Origin: Kaistella pullorum
Lineage (GTDB): Bacteria > Bacteroidota > Bacteroidia > Flavobacteriales > Weeksellaceae
Direction: 5' to 3'
NCBI RefSeq assembly: GCF_014837035.1
Contig: NZ_JACSPS010000002.1
Span: forward strand, 248,001 to 312,000
Length of the DNA stretch: 64,000 bases
A program made the position numbers and the translations under genes. The first letter of the stretch is position 1. Every line of letters begins with the position of its first letter. Below, one piece after another: positions 41,601 through 50,739 of the stretch. Below the pieces are notes generated by a model. The model was not told where the DNA came from. It saw only the letters and a list, made by a program, of their open reading frames with translations, and did no database searches.

Positions 41601-42767
41601 ATGTTCGAAAAAACAACGCTTAAAGATTGGGAAAATCTGGTTCAGAAACAGCTGAAAACCGGTGATATTTATGCTGTGCTGCAGAAAGAAAACCTTGAAG
41701 GCATCAGCGTAAAACCTTATTATGGAGCCGGAGGAGCTTCGTTGCCGGTTTTGCCTAAAATAGAAGAGTCCACGCAATTGGTTTCTTACTTTGATGAAAA
41801 TCTTGAAAGTGAAGTATTTGCTTTTTTGCTCGATGAAAACGTTGAAAATCTGTCTCAAAAGCTAGTCTTTATCAACAATAAAGACCTTGCGGAACACATC
41901 CTGGTTGAAGAGAACAACCGGTATATCTCCTTGGTTGACCCGATTGAAGATATTCAACATGCTGGATTGGATGAACAACTGACCAGGGAACTTTTGGCTA
42001 AAAACTTCGAACGCAACATCTGTATTGATGTATCGCTTCACCAAAACGCGGGCGCATCTATCGTGCAGCAGTTGGCATTTGCTTTGGCTAAAGCTAAAGA
42101 GCTTACCGAAAAATTTGGTTCCGAAGTGTTGTCAAAACTTTCGTTCAGGTTTGCTGTGGGCGCTAATTATTTCTTTGAAATTGCTAAAATCCGCGCGTTT
42201 AAACTTTTATTTAATGAGTTCTCGAAAGAATTCGGTCTTGATCTATGGCCCTATATTTTTGCAGAAACTTCCAAACGGAACAAATCGATAAGTGACCCCG
42301 AAAACAACCTGATCCGCTCTACGCTTGAGATTTCTGCTGCTATGATTGGCGGTGCAGACGCGGTTTACAGTCATGATTTTAGAATAGAAAATGCATACAG
42401 TCTCTCGCGCGAAATTTCCTTTAAACAGCAGATTGTACTGGCTTACGAAAGCATTGTAAACGTCTTCGAAGACGCGGCGAACGGAAGTTATTATGTGGAA
42501 GAAATCACGCGGCAATTTGCTGAGAAGACGTGGAAATTATTTCTGGATTTAGAGGCTGATGGTGGATTTATCACTGCTATATCGACTGGTAAAATCCAAA
42601 AAATGGTCTATGATCAGGCTACGGAAGAACAGCGTTGGGTTGCAGAAGGAAAAATAAAACTGATCGGCGTCAATCTTTATCCGGCAAAAGAAGCTACAAA
42701 AAGCATCGAACAGTTATACGATTCATCACGTATAAAAGCTGTACGCCTCGCCGAAATGTTTGAATAA
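41601..42767 (+). CDS. Methylmalonyl-CoA mutase family protein, short (small-subunit-like)
   Basis: The 388-residue protein resembles the substrate-binding TIM-barrel part of methylmalonyl-CoA mutase: TLKDWENLVQKQLKTGDIYA at the start, SKLSFRFAVGANYFFEIAKI and LWPYIFAETSKRNKS in the middle, and AAMIGGADAVYSHDF. The cobalamin-binding C-terminal domain (DxHxxG...SxL...GG) is absent. The small subunits of two-subunit enzymes also lack a working B12 site, but those are usually longer. The large subunit is not in the window. It starts two bases after the FtsB-like gene. Confidence 0.8.
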   Translation: MFEKTTLKDWENLVQKQLKTGDIYAVLQKENLEGISVKPYYGAGGASLPVLPKIEESTQLVSYFDENLESEVFAFLLDENVENLSQKLVFINNKDLAEHILVEENNRYISLVDPIEDIQHAGLDEQLTRELLAKNFERNICIDVSLHQNAGASIVQQLAFALAKAKELTEKFGSEVLSKLSFRFAVGANYFFEIAKIRAFKLLFNEFSKEFGLDLWPYIFAETSKRNKSISDPENNLIRSTLEISAAMIGGADAVYSHDFRIENAYSLSREISFKQQIVLAYESIVNVFEDAANGSYYVEEITRQFAEKTWKLFLDLEADGGFITAISTGKIQKMVYDQATEEQRWVAEGKIKLIGVNLYPAKEATKSIEQLYDSSRIKAVRLAEMFE

Positions 42768-42780
42768 ATTGTTTTCAGGC

Positions 42781-43935
42781 ATGAACCGGCACCTGCTTTC
42801 AGATGACGTACAGAATTTCATCGAAAAAAACTTAAATGCTGATCTGCATGCACTTCTGCTAAAGCGTTCGCCATTTGCGGACGTGGCAATGAATGAAATT
42901 GCGCAACAGATTAAAGGCCGCAAGGTTGCCGCCAAGAAATTTCCCTTTCTGCAAAAACGCGGAATTGTTTTTCCGCCAAACCTCAATCTGGAACAGGCTT
43001 CATCACAAACCACCGCAGAGTTTAAAACGCAGGGACTCTCCGGTAAAAGATTTGTTGACCTTACCTGCGGTTTCGGAATTGACGCTTATTTTCTAAGCAG
43101 GAATTTCGAAGAAGTTTTCCTGGTTGAACAAAATGCACAATTATCTGAAACGGTGGAGCATAACTGGGTTAACCTCAATCAGCAGGCGAACTTCATTGTG
43201 GACAATCTGGAAGCCTTTTTGGCCAAAAATTCGGTCTTTTTTGATCTTATTTATCTCGATCCGGCACGACGCGACGTGAACAAAAACAAAAAATTTCTGC
43301 TTGAAGACCTTTCCCCGAACCTGCTCGAAATCCTGCCTAAACTTCGGCAGATTTCGGCCAAAATAATGGTGAAACTATCCCCGCTGATTGATATTTCGTA
43401 TTTGATTTCGATAATTTCAGATCTTGAGAGGATTCAGATTATTGCTGTCCGGAATGAGGTTAAAGAGTTGGTGTTGACCATCTTGCCGAATTCTACTTCA
43501 AGTGACGTTCAGATCGAATGCGTAAATCTGGAAAGTGCGGATTCGGTCTTTAGCTTTAAATTTAACGATGAAAAATCGGCCGCGGCGACGTACTCGGAAG
43601 TTCAGCAATACCTCTGCATCCCGAACTCTGCTGTGCTTAAAGCCGGTGCCTTTTCCCTGATAAGCAGTGTTTTTGCACTTAATAAACTGCATCCGAACTC
43701 GCATTTGTACACTTCTGACCGCTTAATCGAAAGCTTTCCGGGACGCGTTTTGAAAGTTGAACAAATTGAAGCAAAAGAAATCAGGAAAAAAGAGAAATTC
43801 AACATCATCTCTAAAAATCATCCACTTTCACCAGACCAGATCAAATCAAAATATAAGATAAGTGATGGCGGCGGGCAATATCTTATTTTCACGCAAGCCA
43901 ACTCGGGTAAAGTGATTTTAAAATCTTTCGCATAA
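42781..43935 (+). CDS. Class I SAM-dependent methyltransferase with THUMP-like domain
   Basis: From the ATG at 42781 (MNRHLLSDDVQNFIEKN) it has 384 residues; an upstream TTG at 42760 overlaps the mutase stop. The SAM-binding motif is FVDLTCGFGIDAYFLSRNF near residues 95-113. The motif IV-like site is FDLIYLDPARRD near 156-167. The C-terminal third (about 310-384) ends IISKNHPLSPDQIKSKYKIS and fits the THUMP-like domain of this Bacteroidota family. An RNA substrate is likely but not known. It is the last gene of a run starting at udk. Confidence 0.85.
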   Translation: MNRHLLSDDVQNFIEKNLNADLHALLLKRSPFADVAMNEIAQQIKGRKVAAKKFPFLQKRGIVFPPNLNLEQASSQTTAEFKTQGLSGKRFVDLTCGFGIDAYFLSRNFEEVFLVEQNAQLSETVEHNWVNLNQQANFIVDNLEAFLAKNSVFFDLIYLDPARRDVNKNKKFLLEDLSPNLLEILPKLRQISAKIMVKLSPLIDISYLISIISDLERIQIIAVRNEVKELVLTILPNSTSSDVQIECVNLESADSVFSFKFNDEKSAAATYSEVQQYLCIPNSAVLKAGAFSLISSVFALNKLHPNSHLYTSDRLIESFPGRVLKVEQIEAKEIRKKEKFNIISKNHPLSPDQIKSKYKISDGGGQYLIFTQANSGKVILKSFA

Positions 43936-43947
43936 ACACGCGTTCAT

Positions 43948-43979
43948 TTTGCCAAAACTCATAATATTTCTTACTTTTG
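43948..43979 (+). promoter_or_regulatory. Full promoter for the lipoprotein gene at 43998
   Basis: The -33 element TTTG lies at 43948-43951 and the -7 element TACTTTTG at 43972-43979, separated by 20 bases. This is the most complete match to the Bacteroidota consensus in the window. Confidence 0.65.
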
Positions 43980-43997
43980 ACCCATCAAAAATTTCAT

Positions 43998-44282
43998 ATG
44001 AAAAAAATACTTTTATCGCTGTCATTTTTAGGTTTGCTAATGAGCTGCCACAAGGTTCAGGAAGGTTCCAACAAATCTGTTCTCCGCATGAACAATGTTT
44101 CGCACGAAGGTTTCCCGTACAGCGCAGATGCTCAGGGTGAAAGAGAGAAACAACTCGCAAAACCCGTAGCCGCAGAAACACCTGCAATAGGCGTAAAACT
44201 CGATTCTACCGCTACAACTGAAGTTCAGGGCACGAAGATTTCTACAGAGCAGCCAACCTCCGGACAAGCTGACGTAAAGTAA
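43998..44282 (+). CDS. Small lipoprotein of unknown function
   Basis: The 94-residue protein begins MKKILLSLSFLGLLMSC, a lipoprotein signal with Cys17. A further in-frame ATG at 43977 would put residues before the signal and overlaps the promoter, so I choose 43998. The mature part is polar and without membrane segments, rich in Thr, Glu and Gln, and probably disordered (ETPAIGVKLDSTATTEVQGT). No family is recognised. It is a single gene with its own promoter and terminator. Confidence 0.75.
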   Translation: MKKILLSLSFLGLLMSCHKVQEGSNKSVLRMNNVSHEGFPYSADAQGEREKQLAKPVAAETPAIGVKLDSTATTEVQGTKISTEQPTSGQADVK

Positions 44283-44307
44283 TAAGCCTTCTATAATAAA
44301 AACACGA

Positions 44308-44335
44308 TGTCTTGCTGATGCAGGACATTTTTTTT
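44308..44335 (+). terminator. Terminator after the lipoprotein gene
   Basis: TGTCTTGC (44308-44315) pairs with GCAGGACA (44320-44327) with one wobble. Eight T residues follow. Confidence 0.8.
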
Positions 44336-44379
44336 ATTTTTACAAGATTCGAATTTTTAAATTATTTAAATAAAATATA

Positions 44380-45765
44380 ATGCAAGAAACCCTCAATTAC
44401 ATTCAGCAGAATAAACAGCGCTTCGTAGATGAACTTTTTGATCTTTTGAAGATTGCATCTATTTCGGCAGATCCCGCTTACAGTGCGGAAGTGCTGCGCT
44501 GCGCCGATGAAGTAGCAAAACATCTTACCAATGCCGGTGCTGACAAAGTAGAAGTTTGCAAAACTGAAGGTTACCCGATTGTTTACGGTGAGAAAATCAT
44601 ATCCGCTGATTTACCTACAGTACTGGTTTATGGGCATTATGACGTGCAGCCGCCGGATCCGCTTGATTTGTGGAGAAAGCCACCATTCGAGCCTTACATT
44701 GAAAAAACTGCGCTACATCCCGATGGTGCCATTTTTGCGCGCGGAGCAGCGGACGACAAAGGACAGTTTTTTATGCATGTGAAAGCATTTGAGGCGATGA
44801 TGAAAGCCAATTCTCTGGCTTGCAACGTTAAATTTTTAATTGAAGGTGAAGAGGAAGTCGGTTCAAAAAGCCTGGAAGCGTTCGTGAAACAAAACACCGA
44901 AAAACTGAGCTGCGACACTATCCTCATTTCAGATACGCACATCTATTCTAATGAGCAGCCGACTGTGACAACTGGTCTGCGCGGGCTGAGTTACGTGGAA
45001 GTAGAGGTGGAAGGTCCGAACCGTGACCTGCACTCAGGCCTTTACGGCGGCGCGGTACCAAACCCAATTCACGTGCTTTCTCGCATGATCTCGAAGCTTA
45101 TCGATGATGACGGACACATCACAATTGACGGATTTTATGACAACGTAGAAGTGGTTTCTGCCGAAGACCGCGCAGAAATGAACAAGCTGAAAGATGATCC
45201 TGAAGCTTTCAAAAACTCCATCGGTCTGAAAGGCACCGAAGGTGAAAAAGATTATACCACGCTGGAACGCACATCCATACGCCCAACACTTGACTGCAAC
45301 GGAATCTGGGGTGGCTACACAGGCGAAGGAGCGAAAACCGTGATTCCAAGTAAAGCTTTTGCAAAGATTTCGATGCGTCTCGTGCCTTATCAAACGCCGG
45401 ACGAGATTACGGAGAAGTTCACGAAATATTTCAACAAAATCGCGCCGGATAATGTGAAAGTGACTGTACGGCCGCACCATGGCGGAATGCCTTACGTTTT
45501 GCCAAGTGATACAAAAGAATTCAGAGCTGCTAAAAAGGCGATGGAAACTGCTTTCGGAAAAGAAGTTTTGCCATACCGAAGTGGTGGTTCCATTCCGATT
45601 ACTGCGATGTTCGAGCAGGTTTTGGGCGCAAAATCTGTATTGATGGGCTTTGGATTGGATTCCGATGCGATCCACTCACCGAATGAGCATTACGGACTGT
45701 TCAATTTCTATAAAGGAATTGAAAGTATCCCGCTTTTCTTTGAAAATTATACGAACGGAAACTGA
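44380..45765 (+). CDS. M20 family dipeptidase
   Basis: The 461-residue cytosolic zinc peptidase has the M20 order: LVYGHYDVQPPDPLDLW near residues 88-104, where His and Asp bind metal, then FARGAADDKGQFFMHVKAF near 120-138 and EGEEEVGSKSLEAFV near 155-170. The lid domain carries RDLHSGLYGGAVPNP and the end YRSGGSIPITAMFEQVLG. Such proteins (carnosinase-like/DapE-like dipeptidases) cleave dipeptides of broad specificity. The gene is alone between two terminators. Confidence 0.93.
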   Translation: MQETLNYIQQNKQRFVDELFDLLKIASISADPAYSAEVLRCADEVAKHLTNAGADKVEVCKTEGYPIVYGEKIISADLPTVLVYGHYDVQPPDPLDLWRKPPFEPYIEKTALHPDGAIFARGAADDKGQFFMHVKAFEAMMKANSLACNVKFLIEGEEEVGSKSLEAFVKQNTEKLSCDTILISDTHIYSNEQPTVTTGLRGLSYVEVEVEGPNRDLHSGLYGGAVPNPIHVLSRMISKLIDDDGHITIDGFYDNVEVVSAEDRAEMNKLKDDPEAFKNSIGLKGTEGEKDYTTLERTSIRPTLDCNGIWGGYTGEGAKTVIPSKAFAKISMRLVPYQTPDEITEKFTKYFNKIAPDNVKVTVRPHHGGMPYVLPSDTKEFRAAKKAMETAFGKEVLPYRSGGSIPITAMFEQVLGAKSVLMGFGLDSDAIHSPNEHYGLFNFYKGIESIPLFFENYTNGN

Positions 45766-45787
45766 TTTTAATTCAGTTGCTAAGATT

Positions 45788-45814
45788 GCCCGCAAACTGT
45801 TGCGGGCTTTTTTT
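45788..45814 (+). terminator. Terminator after the dipeptidase gene
   Basis: GCCCGCAA (45788-45795) pairs perfectly with TTGCGGGC (45800-45807). A T tract follows. Confidence 0.9.
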
Positions 45815-45943
45815 ATGTTTAAAAATTTCCTCTAAATCGCGAAATTTTGCGCTAATAATATCGTCTTTTTCCATTTAAAAATCTAATATAAAGCGTCTGA
45901 TCACGATAAATATGTTAATTTTACAGAATAAGTACTTTTAAAA

Positions 45944-46651
45944 ATGACAGATAAGAAAACAATCTACATTACAGGCGGAACTAAAGGAATCGGTTACGGA
46001 GTAGCTGAAATATTGCTGAAAAACGGCTACGCGGTAGCATTCAGCGGAAGAAAAGAAGAAGATGTGAAGCGTGCTGAAGAGCAGTTGTCTCAGATCTCTG
46101 AGGACGTTTTGGGTGTGGTTTCAGATGTGAAAAACTTTGAGGATGAAGTAAACGCTGCTAAGAAAGCAGTGGAGAAATTCGGACGGGTAGACAGTGTTAT
46201 CGCAAATGCTGGACTTGGCGTTTTCAAACCGGTTGACCAGCTGTCACTTGATGACTGGAACAGCATGATTGATACCAATCTTACCGGTATTTTTCACACC
46301 CTGAAGGCGTTTGTTGAAGAACTTAAAAAATCTGAAGGTTATTATATCTCAATTTCAAGTCTCGCGGGAACCAACTTTTTTGAAAGTGGAGCAGGCTACA
46401 ACGCGTCGAAGTTCGGTGCAGTAGGTTTCACACAGGCGGCAATGATCGATTTACGGAAATACAACATCAAAGCAGTGACCATCATGCCGGGCTCGGTTTC
46501 TACTCATTTTAACGGGAATGAACCTTCCGAAAAAGATGCCTGGAAAATTCAGCCGGAAGACCTTGGCGACGTGATAATGAATGTTTTCAACATGAATCCG
46601 CGCGCGTTGACGAGCAAAATAGAGATCAGACCTACAAGACCAAACAGCTAA
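45944..46651 (+). CDS. SDR family oxidoreductase
   Basis: The 235-residue short-chain dehydrogenase has the cofactor motif ITGGTKGIGYGVAEILLKNG near residues 9-28 and the NAG stretch VIANAGLGVF. The catalytic Ser appears in YYISISSLAGTNFFESG and the Tyr/Lys pair in GYNASKFGAVGFTQAA. The substrate is unknown; related Bacteroidota proteins are annotated as 3-ketoacyl-ACP reductase-like. It precedes etfBA, but the etf promoter and operator lie between them. Confidence 0.9.
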   Translation: MTDKKTIYITGGTKGIGYGVAEILLKNGYAVAFSGRKEEDVKRAEEQLSQISEDVLGVVSDVKNFEDEVNAAKKAVEKFGRVDSVIANAGLGVFKPVDQLSLDDWNSMIDTNLTGIFHTLKAFVEELKKSEGYYISISSLAGTNFFESGAGYNASKFGAVGFTQAAMIDLRKYNIKAVTIMPGSVSTHFNGNEPSEKDAWKIQPEDLGDVIMNVFNMNPRALTSKIEIRPTRPNS

Positions 46652-46686
46652 AATTATGTATAAAATATTAAAATTGCAGGCGATGC

Positions 46687-46698
46687 TATGCATGCATA
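46687..46698. promoter_or_regulatory. Second copy of the palindromic operator, upstream of etfBA
   Basis: The core TATGCATGCATA is identical to the one upstream of marR; the next outer bases (C..A and G..T here) differ. It lies 12 bases upstream of the -7 element TATCTTAG at 46711-46718, the same distance as at marR, and so also covers the -33 region. Confidence 0.7.
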
Positions 46699-46710
46699 AT
46701 ATTTTAATGT

Positions 46711-46718
46711 TATCTTAG
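46711..46718 (+). promoter_or_regulatory. Probable -7 element TATCTTAG of etfBA
   Basis: The sequence matches TAnnTTTG with one change (A for T at the third-from-last position group, TTAG). Its position relative to the operator copies that of the marR promoter. Confidence 0.45.
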
Positions 46719-46767
46719 CCTCAACGTATTAGACAGTTTTAAACAAAAAATAAATTTAAACTTTAAG

Positions 46768-47514
46768 ATGAAAATATTAGTTTGCATCAGTAGTGTTCCA
46801 GACACCACTTCCAAAATTAATTTTACGGCAGATAAAACTGCGCTGGATAAAACCGGAATTCAGTGGGTGATCAACCCGCTGGACGAGTTTGCGCTTACCA
46901 AAGCAGTGAAACTGCAGGAAACGCAGGGCGCGACAGTTACTGTTTTGAATATCGGAGAAGCTACGACCGAACCGGTAATCCGCAAAGCGTTGGCAATAGG
47001 TGCTTCTGAAGGAATCCGTGTGAATACGGAGCCTAAAGACAGTTTTTCTGTAGCTACCGAAATCGCTAATGTGGCGAAAGCAGGCGGATACGAATTAATT
47101 TTATGCGGTAAAGAATCAATTGATTATAATGGTGGCGCTGTTCCGGGAATGGTGGCACAAATTCTTAACCAGCCTTTCGTGAACGCTTGTGTAGGTCTTG
47201 AAGTAAATGGGGCGGAAGCTACGGCTATCCGTGAGATCGAAGGCGGAAAAGAAACCATTTCGGTAAAACTTCCGGCGGTTATCGCAGGACAGAAAGGTTT
47301 GGTAGATGAAAAAGATCTGATTATTCCAAACATGCGCGGAATCATGTCTGCACGTACGAAACCACTTCACTTGCAGGAAGCTACAGCTTCAGATGTGAAA
47401 GTTCAGGGTGTTTCTTATGACGCTGTGCCGCCGCGTGCATCTGTAAAGATGGTTTCACCGGATAATCTGGATGAGCTTGTGAGATTGCTCCATGAAGAGG
47501 CAAAAGTAATTTAA
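46768..47514 (+). CDS. etfB: Electron transfer flavoprotein subunit beta
   Basis: EtfAB accepts electrons from acyl-CoA dehydrogenases and passes them to the quinone pool through ETF dehydrogenase. The 248-residue beta subunit has MKILVCISSVPDTTSKINFT at the start, then QWVINPLDEFALTKAVKLQE, GGYELILCGKESIDYNGGAV and LPAVIAGQKGLVDEKDLIIP. These are the conserved adenine-nucleotide (AMP) binding and core blocks. It is followed by etfA after 32 bases and has an operator for the beta-oxidation MarR upstream. Confidence 0.95.
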   Translation: MKILVCISSVPDTTSKINFTADKTALDKTGIQWVINPLDEFALTKAVKLQETQGATVTVLNIGEATTEPVIRKALAIGASEGIRVNTEPKDSFSVATEIANVAKAGGYELILCGKESIDYNGGAVPGMVAQILNQPFVNACVGLEVNGAEATAIREIEGGKETISVKLPAVIAGQKGLVDEKDLIIPNMRGIMSARTKPLHLQEATASDVKVQGVSYDAVPPRASVKMVSPDNLDELVRLLHEEAKVI

Positions 47515-47546
47515 TACAAATTCAAAAAAACTTAAAAAAGCATAAA

Positions 47547-48494
47547 ATGGCAGTATTCGTATATGCAGAAAATATAAACGGTGTTTACAAAAAAGCAGCA
47601 TTCGAGGCGGTTTCTTACGCAAAGGCTGTTGCAGGCCAGACAGGCGATACCGTGACGGCAGTTGCAATAAACCCGACAGATTCATCAGACCTTCTTTATA
47701 AATATGGCGCTGATAAAGTGCTGAATATTAAAGATGAAGGCCTTAAAAACTTTAGTGCGAAAGCTTACGCTCAGGCGTTAGCAGAAGTATCTGACGGCAA
47801 TGTTTTCGTTTTTCCACACACTACAGACGCTTCGTCAGTAGCGCCGATGCTGGCTGTGATGAAAGATTTTGCATTGATCACCAATGTTTTGGAAGCTCCG
47901 GAAAGCACACAGCCTTTCCAGGTGAAAAGAAGAGCATTTTCCGGTAAAGGATTTATGCATGCAAAAGCTGAGGCTCAGGGTGCGATATTTACAGTTTCGC
48001 AAAATGCATTTGGTATAAAGGAAAATCCTGCGGCAGGTAGCGAAGAAATAAAGGATCTTACCGTCAGCAATGAGGATACAAAAGTACTTTCGCATGAACA
48101 AAGCACCGGAAAACTGGATCTGAAGGAAGCTGAAGTAGTAGTTTCGGCGGGTCGCGGTATGAAAGGTCCGGAAAACTGGGGCATGATCGAAGAACTTGCA
48201 GAAGTTCTGGGCGCAGCCACAGCTTGCTCGAAACCGGTTTCAGATATCGGTTGGAGACCACATTCCGAGCACGTGGGCCAGACCGGAAAAGCAATCGCTC
48301 CGAACCTTTACATTGCGGTTGGAATTTCAGGTGCGATCCAGCACTTGGCGGGAGTTAACTCCTCTAAAACCATTGTGGTGATAAACAGTGATGCGGAAGC
48401 GCCATTCTATAAATCAGCAGATTATGGAGTGGTGGGTGATGCTTTCCAGATCATTCCTGAATTGACTCAGAAAATCAAGGCTTTGAAAGGATAA
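47547..48494 (+). CDS. etfA: Electron transfer flavoprotein subunit alpha
   Basis: The 315-residue alpha subunit completes the FAD-binding ETF heterodimer. The C-terminal FAD domain is clear: [20 protein letters not shown] near residues 195-214, [31 protein letters not shown] text (ASRxxxDxGW analogue), then [16 protein letters not shown] near 258-273 and [20 protein letters not shown]. The N-terminal domain carries [14 protein letters not shown]. The gene ends just before a terminator and is transcribed with etfB. Confidence 0.95.
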   Translation: MAVFVYAENINGVYKKAAFEAVSYAKAVAGQTGDTVTAVAINPTDSSDLLYKYGADKVLNIKDEGLKNFSAKAYAQALAEVSDGNVFVFPHTTDASSVAPMLAVMKDFALITNVLEAPESTQPFQVKRRAFSGKGFMHAKAEAQGAIFTVSQNAFGIKENPAAGSEEIKDLTVSNEDTKVLSHEQSTGKLDLKEAEVVVSAGRGMKGPENWGMIEELAEVLGAATACSKPVSDIGWRPHSEHVGQTGKAIAPNLYIAVGISGAIQHLAGVNSSKTIVVINSDAEAPFYKSADYGVVGDAFQIIPELTQKIKALKG

Positions 48495-48518
48495 GCCAAC
48501 ATTGTAGTTTAATAGTTG

Positions 48519-48549
48519 AAGACCGGAAAATTTTTTCGGTCTTTTTTTG
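48519..48549 (+). terminator. Terminator after etfA
   Basis: AAGACCG (48519-48525) pairs with CGGTCTT (48537-48543) and a T tract follows. The remaining 170 bases to the next gene hold only its promoter. Confidence 0.8.
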
Positions 48550-48703
48550 TTTAATAACTTAAAAAATGCCTGTTCGATCCAGCGTGCATATTTTTGGAAG
48601 CAGGAAAATATCAGTTCTTCACAAAAGCCCGTGATTAAGCTGTTTTAAAGCAGGTTTTTCATTTAATATGCTTTTATTTAAATCCGAAATCTAAAAAAAC
48701 AAT

Positions 48704-48711
48704 TATATTTG
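48704..48711 (+). promoter_or_regulatory. Promoter element TATATTTG for the bifunctional nuclease gene
   Basis: This exact TAnnTTTG match ends five bases before the ATG at 48717, so the transcript may be leaderless. Confidence 0.55.
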
Positions 48712-48716
48712 TAACC

Positions 48717-49310
48717 ATGGATTACCAACGATTAACGATTCGCGGAATTTCTTACAGCCAGACGCAATCCGGTGCTTACGCGCTGCTTTTGGAGCATGAA
48801 GAAACGAACGTAAAACTTCCGGTTGTGATCGGCAACTTTGAAGCGCAGGCCATATCTTTAGGTCTTGAAAAAGATATTCATCCACCAAGACCGCTTACAC
48901 ACGATCTGTTTTCAAAATTTGTACGGTCTGCGAATTATTCGCTCGCCTCAGTGATCATCTATCAGATCCTCGACGGCGTCTTTTTTTCTAATCTGAATTT
49001 CAAAAATAACGAGACCGGGGACGAACTGATTCTGGATGCACGAACTTCCGATGCCGTTGCAATGGCAGTGCGGTTTGATGCACCCATTTTCACCACACCT
49101 CAGGTGCTCAGTGAAGCCGGTATTTTGCTCGAACTGGAAGAGCCAACACCTGCGCAGGAAGATATTGATGCTGTGATGGAAGGTGATCTCGCGATGGTTC
49201 CGCTTGAAGGATTACAGAAATTGCTGGATGAAGCTGTGAAGGATGAAGATTTTGATGCCGCGCTGGAGCTTCAGAAAGAAATAAAGCGCAGAAACCGCAA
49301 AATAGAATAA
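48717..49310 (+). CDS. Bifunctional nuclease family protein (DUF151) with UvrB/UvrC-like tail
   Basis: The 197-residue protein has a DUF151 domain (about 1-135) with YALLLEHEETNVKLPVVIGN, FEAQAISLGLE and ARTSDAVAMAVRFDAPIF. DUF151 proteins have been described with DNase/RNase activity in plants and Mycobacteria-type homologues. The C-terminal 50 residues end LQKLLDEAVKDEDFDAALEL-QKEIKRRN, a UVR (UvrB/UvrC) motif that mediates protein contacts. The start codon follows the -7 element by five bases. Confidence 0.9.
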   Translation: MDYQRLTIRGISYSQTQSGAYALLLEHEETNVKLPVVIGNFEAQAISLGLEKDIHPPRPLTHDLFSKFVRSANYSLASVIIYQILDGVFFSNLNFKNNETGDELILDARTSDAVAMAVRFDAPIFTTPQVLSEAGILLELEEPTPAQEDIDAVMEGDLAMVPLEGLQKLLDEAVKDEDFDAALELQKEIKRRNRKIE

Positions 49311-49325
49311 CGTTATAAATAAACT

Positions 49326-50648
49326 ATGAACTTAAAATTACGTCTTACTTTTCTAAGTTTTCTGCAGTTCTTTGTTTGGGGTGCGTGGCTCACAACCCTG
49401 GGAACCTACGGATTTTCTTATAAACAATGGAGTGGTGCCGAATTTGGCGCCGTATTTTCTACCCTCGGCATCGCATCGATATTCATGCCCGCATTGATGG
49501 GAATCATCGCCGATAAATGGGTGAACGCAGAAAAACTTTACGGTACACTACACATCCTCTACGGTATTACACTTTTCCTTCTGGCCCGAACCGATGATCC
49601 AACCACATTCTTCTGGATCTTGCTCATTGGTATGTGTTTCTATATGCCAACCTTATCGCTTTCAAACTCAGTATCTTATAAACTTCTCAAAGACAGTCAT
49701 TACGATGTAGTGAAAGTTTTTCCGAAGATCCGTGTATGGGGAACCATTGGGTTTATTGCCGCGATGTGGTGTACTAATATCTTCAGTGACGAACGCTCAT
49801 TTTCGGAAACCGGTATAAGCATCGGTAACACATTTGCCAATATTTTTGGCAATTCACTAAATGCGAACCAGTTTTATTTTGCCGGAATTTTTGCCGTGGT
49901 CCTGGGAATCTTTGCATTCTTTCTTCCGAAATGTCCGCCACCACGTTTGATGGGCAAGGAGTCTACTTTGGCTCAAAAATTAGGTCTTGATGCGTTCAAG
50001 CTGTTCAAAGAGAAGAAGATGGCTTTGTTTTTCATTTTCTCGATGTTTCTGGGAGCGGCGTTGCAACTTACCAATATGTATGGCGACACTTTCCTTAAAG
50101 ATTTTGGAAATGTAGCGGCATTTAAAGATTCTGCGGTGGTGCAGTACTCAACGATGATCATCTCGATTTCGCAGATTTCTGAAACTCTTTTCATCCTTGC
50201 GATCCCGTTTTTCCTTTACAAATTCGGTATAAAGAAAGTGATGCTTATTTCGATGTTTGCGTGGGTATTGCGTTTTGGCTTTTTCTCATTGGGTGGACCT
50301 GAAGGTTTTGGTTTGGTGCTTATTATCTTCAGTAATATTATCTATGGTATGGCCTTCGATTTCTTTAATATTTCGGGTTCACTCTTCGTTGAAAGTACTA
50401 CAGACAGCAAAATCAGATCCTCAGCGCAGGGGCTGTTCATGATGATGACCAATGGTTTTGGAGCTATCCTCGGAAGTGCCGTAAGCGGCTGGCTGATAAG
50501 CACCTATTACACCACAACGGACGGCGGAAAAATGTGGCCGGATATCTGGCTTGTTTTCGCGGTTTATGCACTGATAGTGGCCATAGCTTTTGCTTTAATG
50601 TTCAAGCACAAGCATGATCCCGCCCGTATGGCACAGATTAATCACTAA
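49326..50648 (+). CDS. Nucleoside permease (NupG-like MFS transporter)
   Basis: The 440-residue protein has about 12 membrane segments. The NHS/NupG-family start LRLTFLSFLQFFVWGAWLTT is clear, followed by GAEFGAVFSTLGIASIFMPA and KVFPKIRVWGTIGFIAAMW. It should import nucleosides by proton symport; uridine kinase at 40626 offers a next step for the imported substrate. It starts 15 bases after the DUF151 gene and ends at a terminator, so the two are probably co-transcribed. Confidence 0.9.
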   Translation: MNLKLRLTFLSFLQFFVWGAWLTTLGTYGFSYKQWSGAEFGAVFSTLGIASIFMPALMGIIADKWVNAEKLYGTLHILYGITLFLLARTDDPTTFFWILLIGMCFYMPTLSLSNSVSYKLLKDSHYDVVKVFPKIRVWGTIGFIAAMWCTNIFSDERSFSETGISIGNTFANIFGNSLNANQFYFAGIFAVVLGIFAFFLPKCPPPRLMGKESTLAQKLGLDAFKLFKEKKMALFFIFSMFLGAALQLTNMYGDTFLKDFGNVAAFKDSAVVQYSTMIISISQISETLFILAIPFFLYKFGIKKVMLISMFAWVLRFGFFSLGGPEGFGLVLIIFSNIIYGMAFDFFNISGSLFVESTTDSKIRSSAQGLFMMMTNGFGAILGSAVSGWLISTYYTTTDGGKMWPDIWLVFAVYALIVAIAFALMFKHKHDPARMAQINH

Positions 50649-50670
50649 GAAATACACTAATATTATTTTA

Positions 50671-50702
50671 AAAACACATTCCCTTCGGCGTGTGTTTTTT
50701 TT
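50671..50702 (+). terminator. Terminator after the nucleoside permease gene
   Basis: AAAACACA (50671-50678) pairs with TGTGTTTT (50691-50698) and a T tract follows. Confidence 0.8.
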
Positions 50703-50739
50703 GTAATTTGCCATTCATAAAAAACCATTTAAAAATATT

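Noticed and set aside
45034-45675. Minus-strand open frame of 213 codons inside the dipeptidase gene
   Set aside because: It is antisense to a well-supported M20 peptidase, with Cys/His/Phe-rich text typical of a shadow frame.
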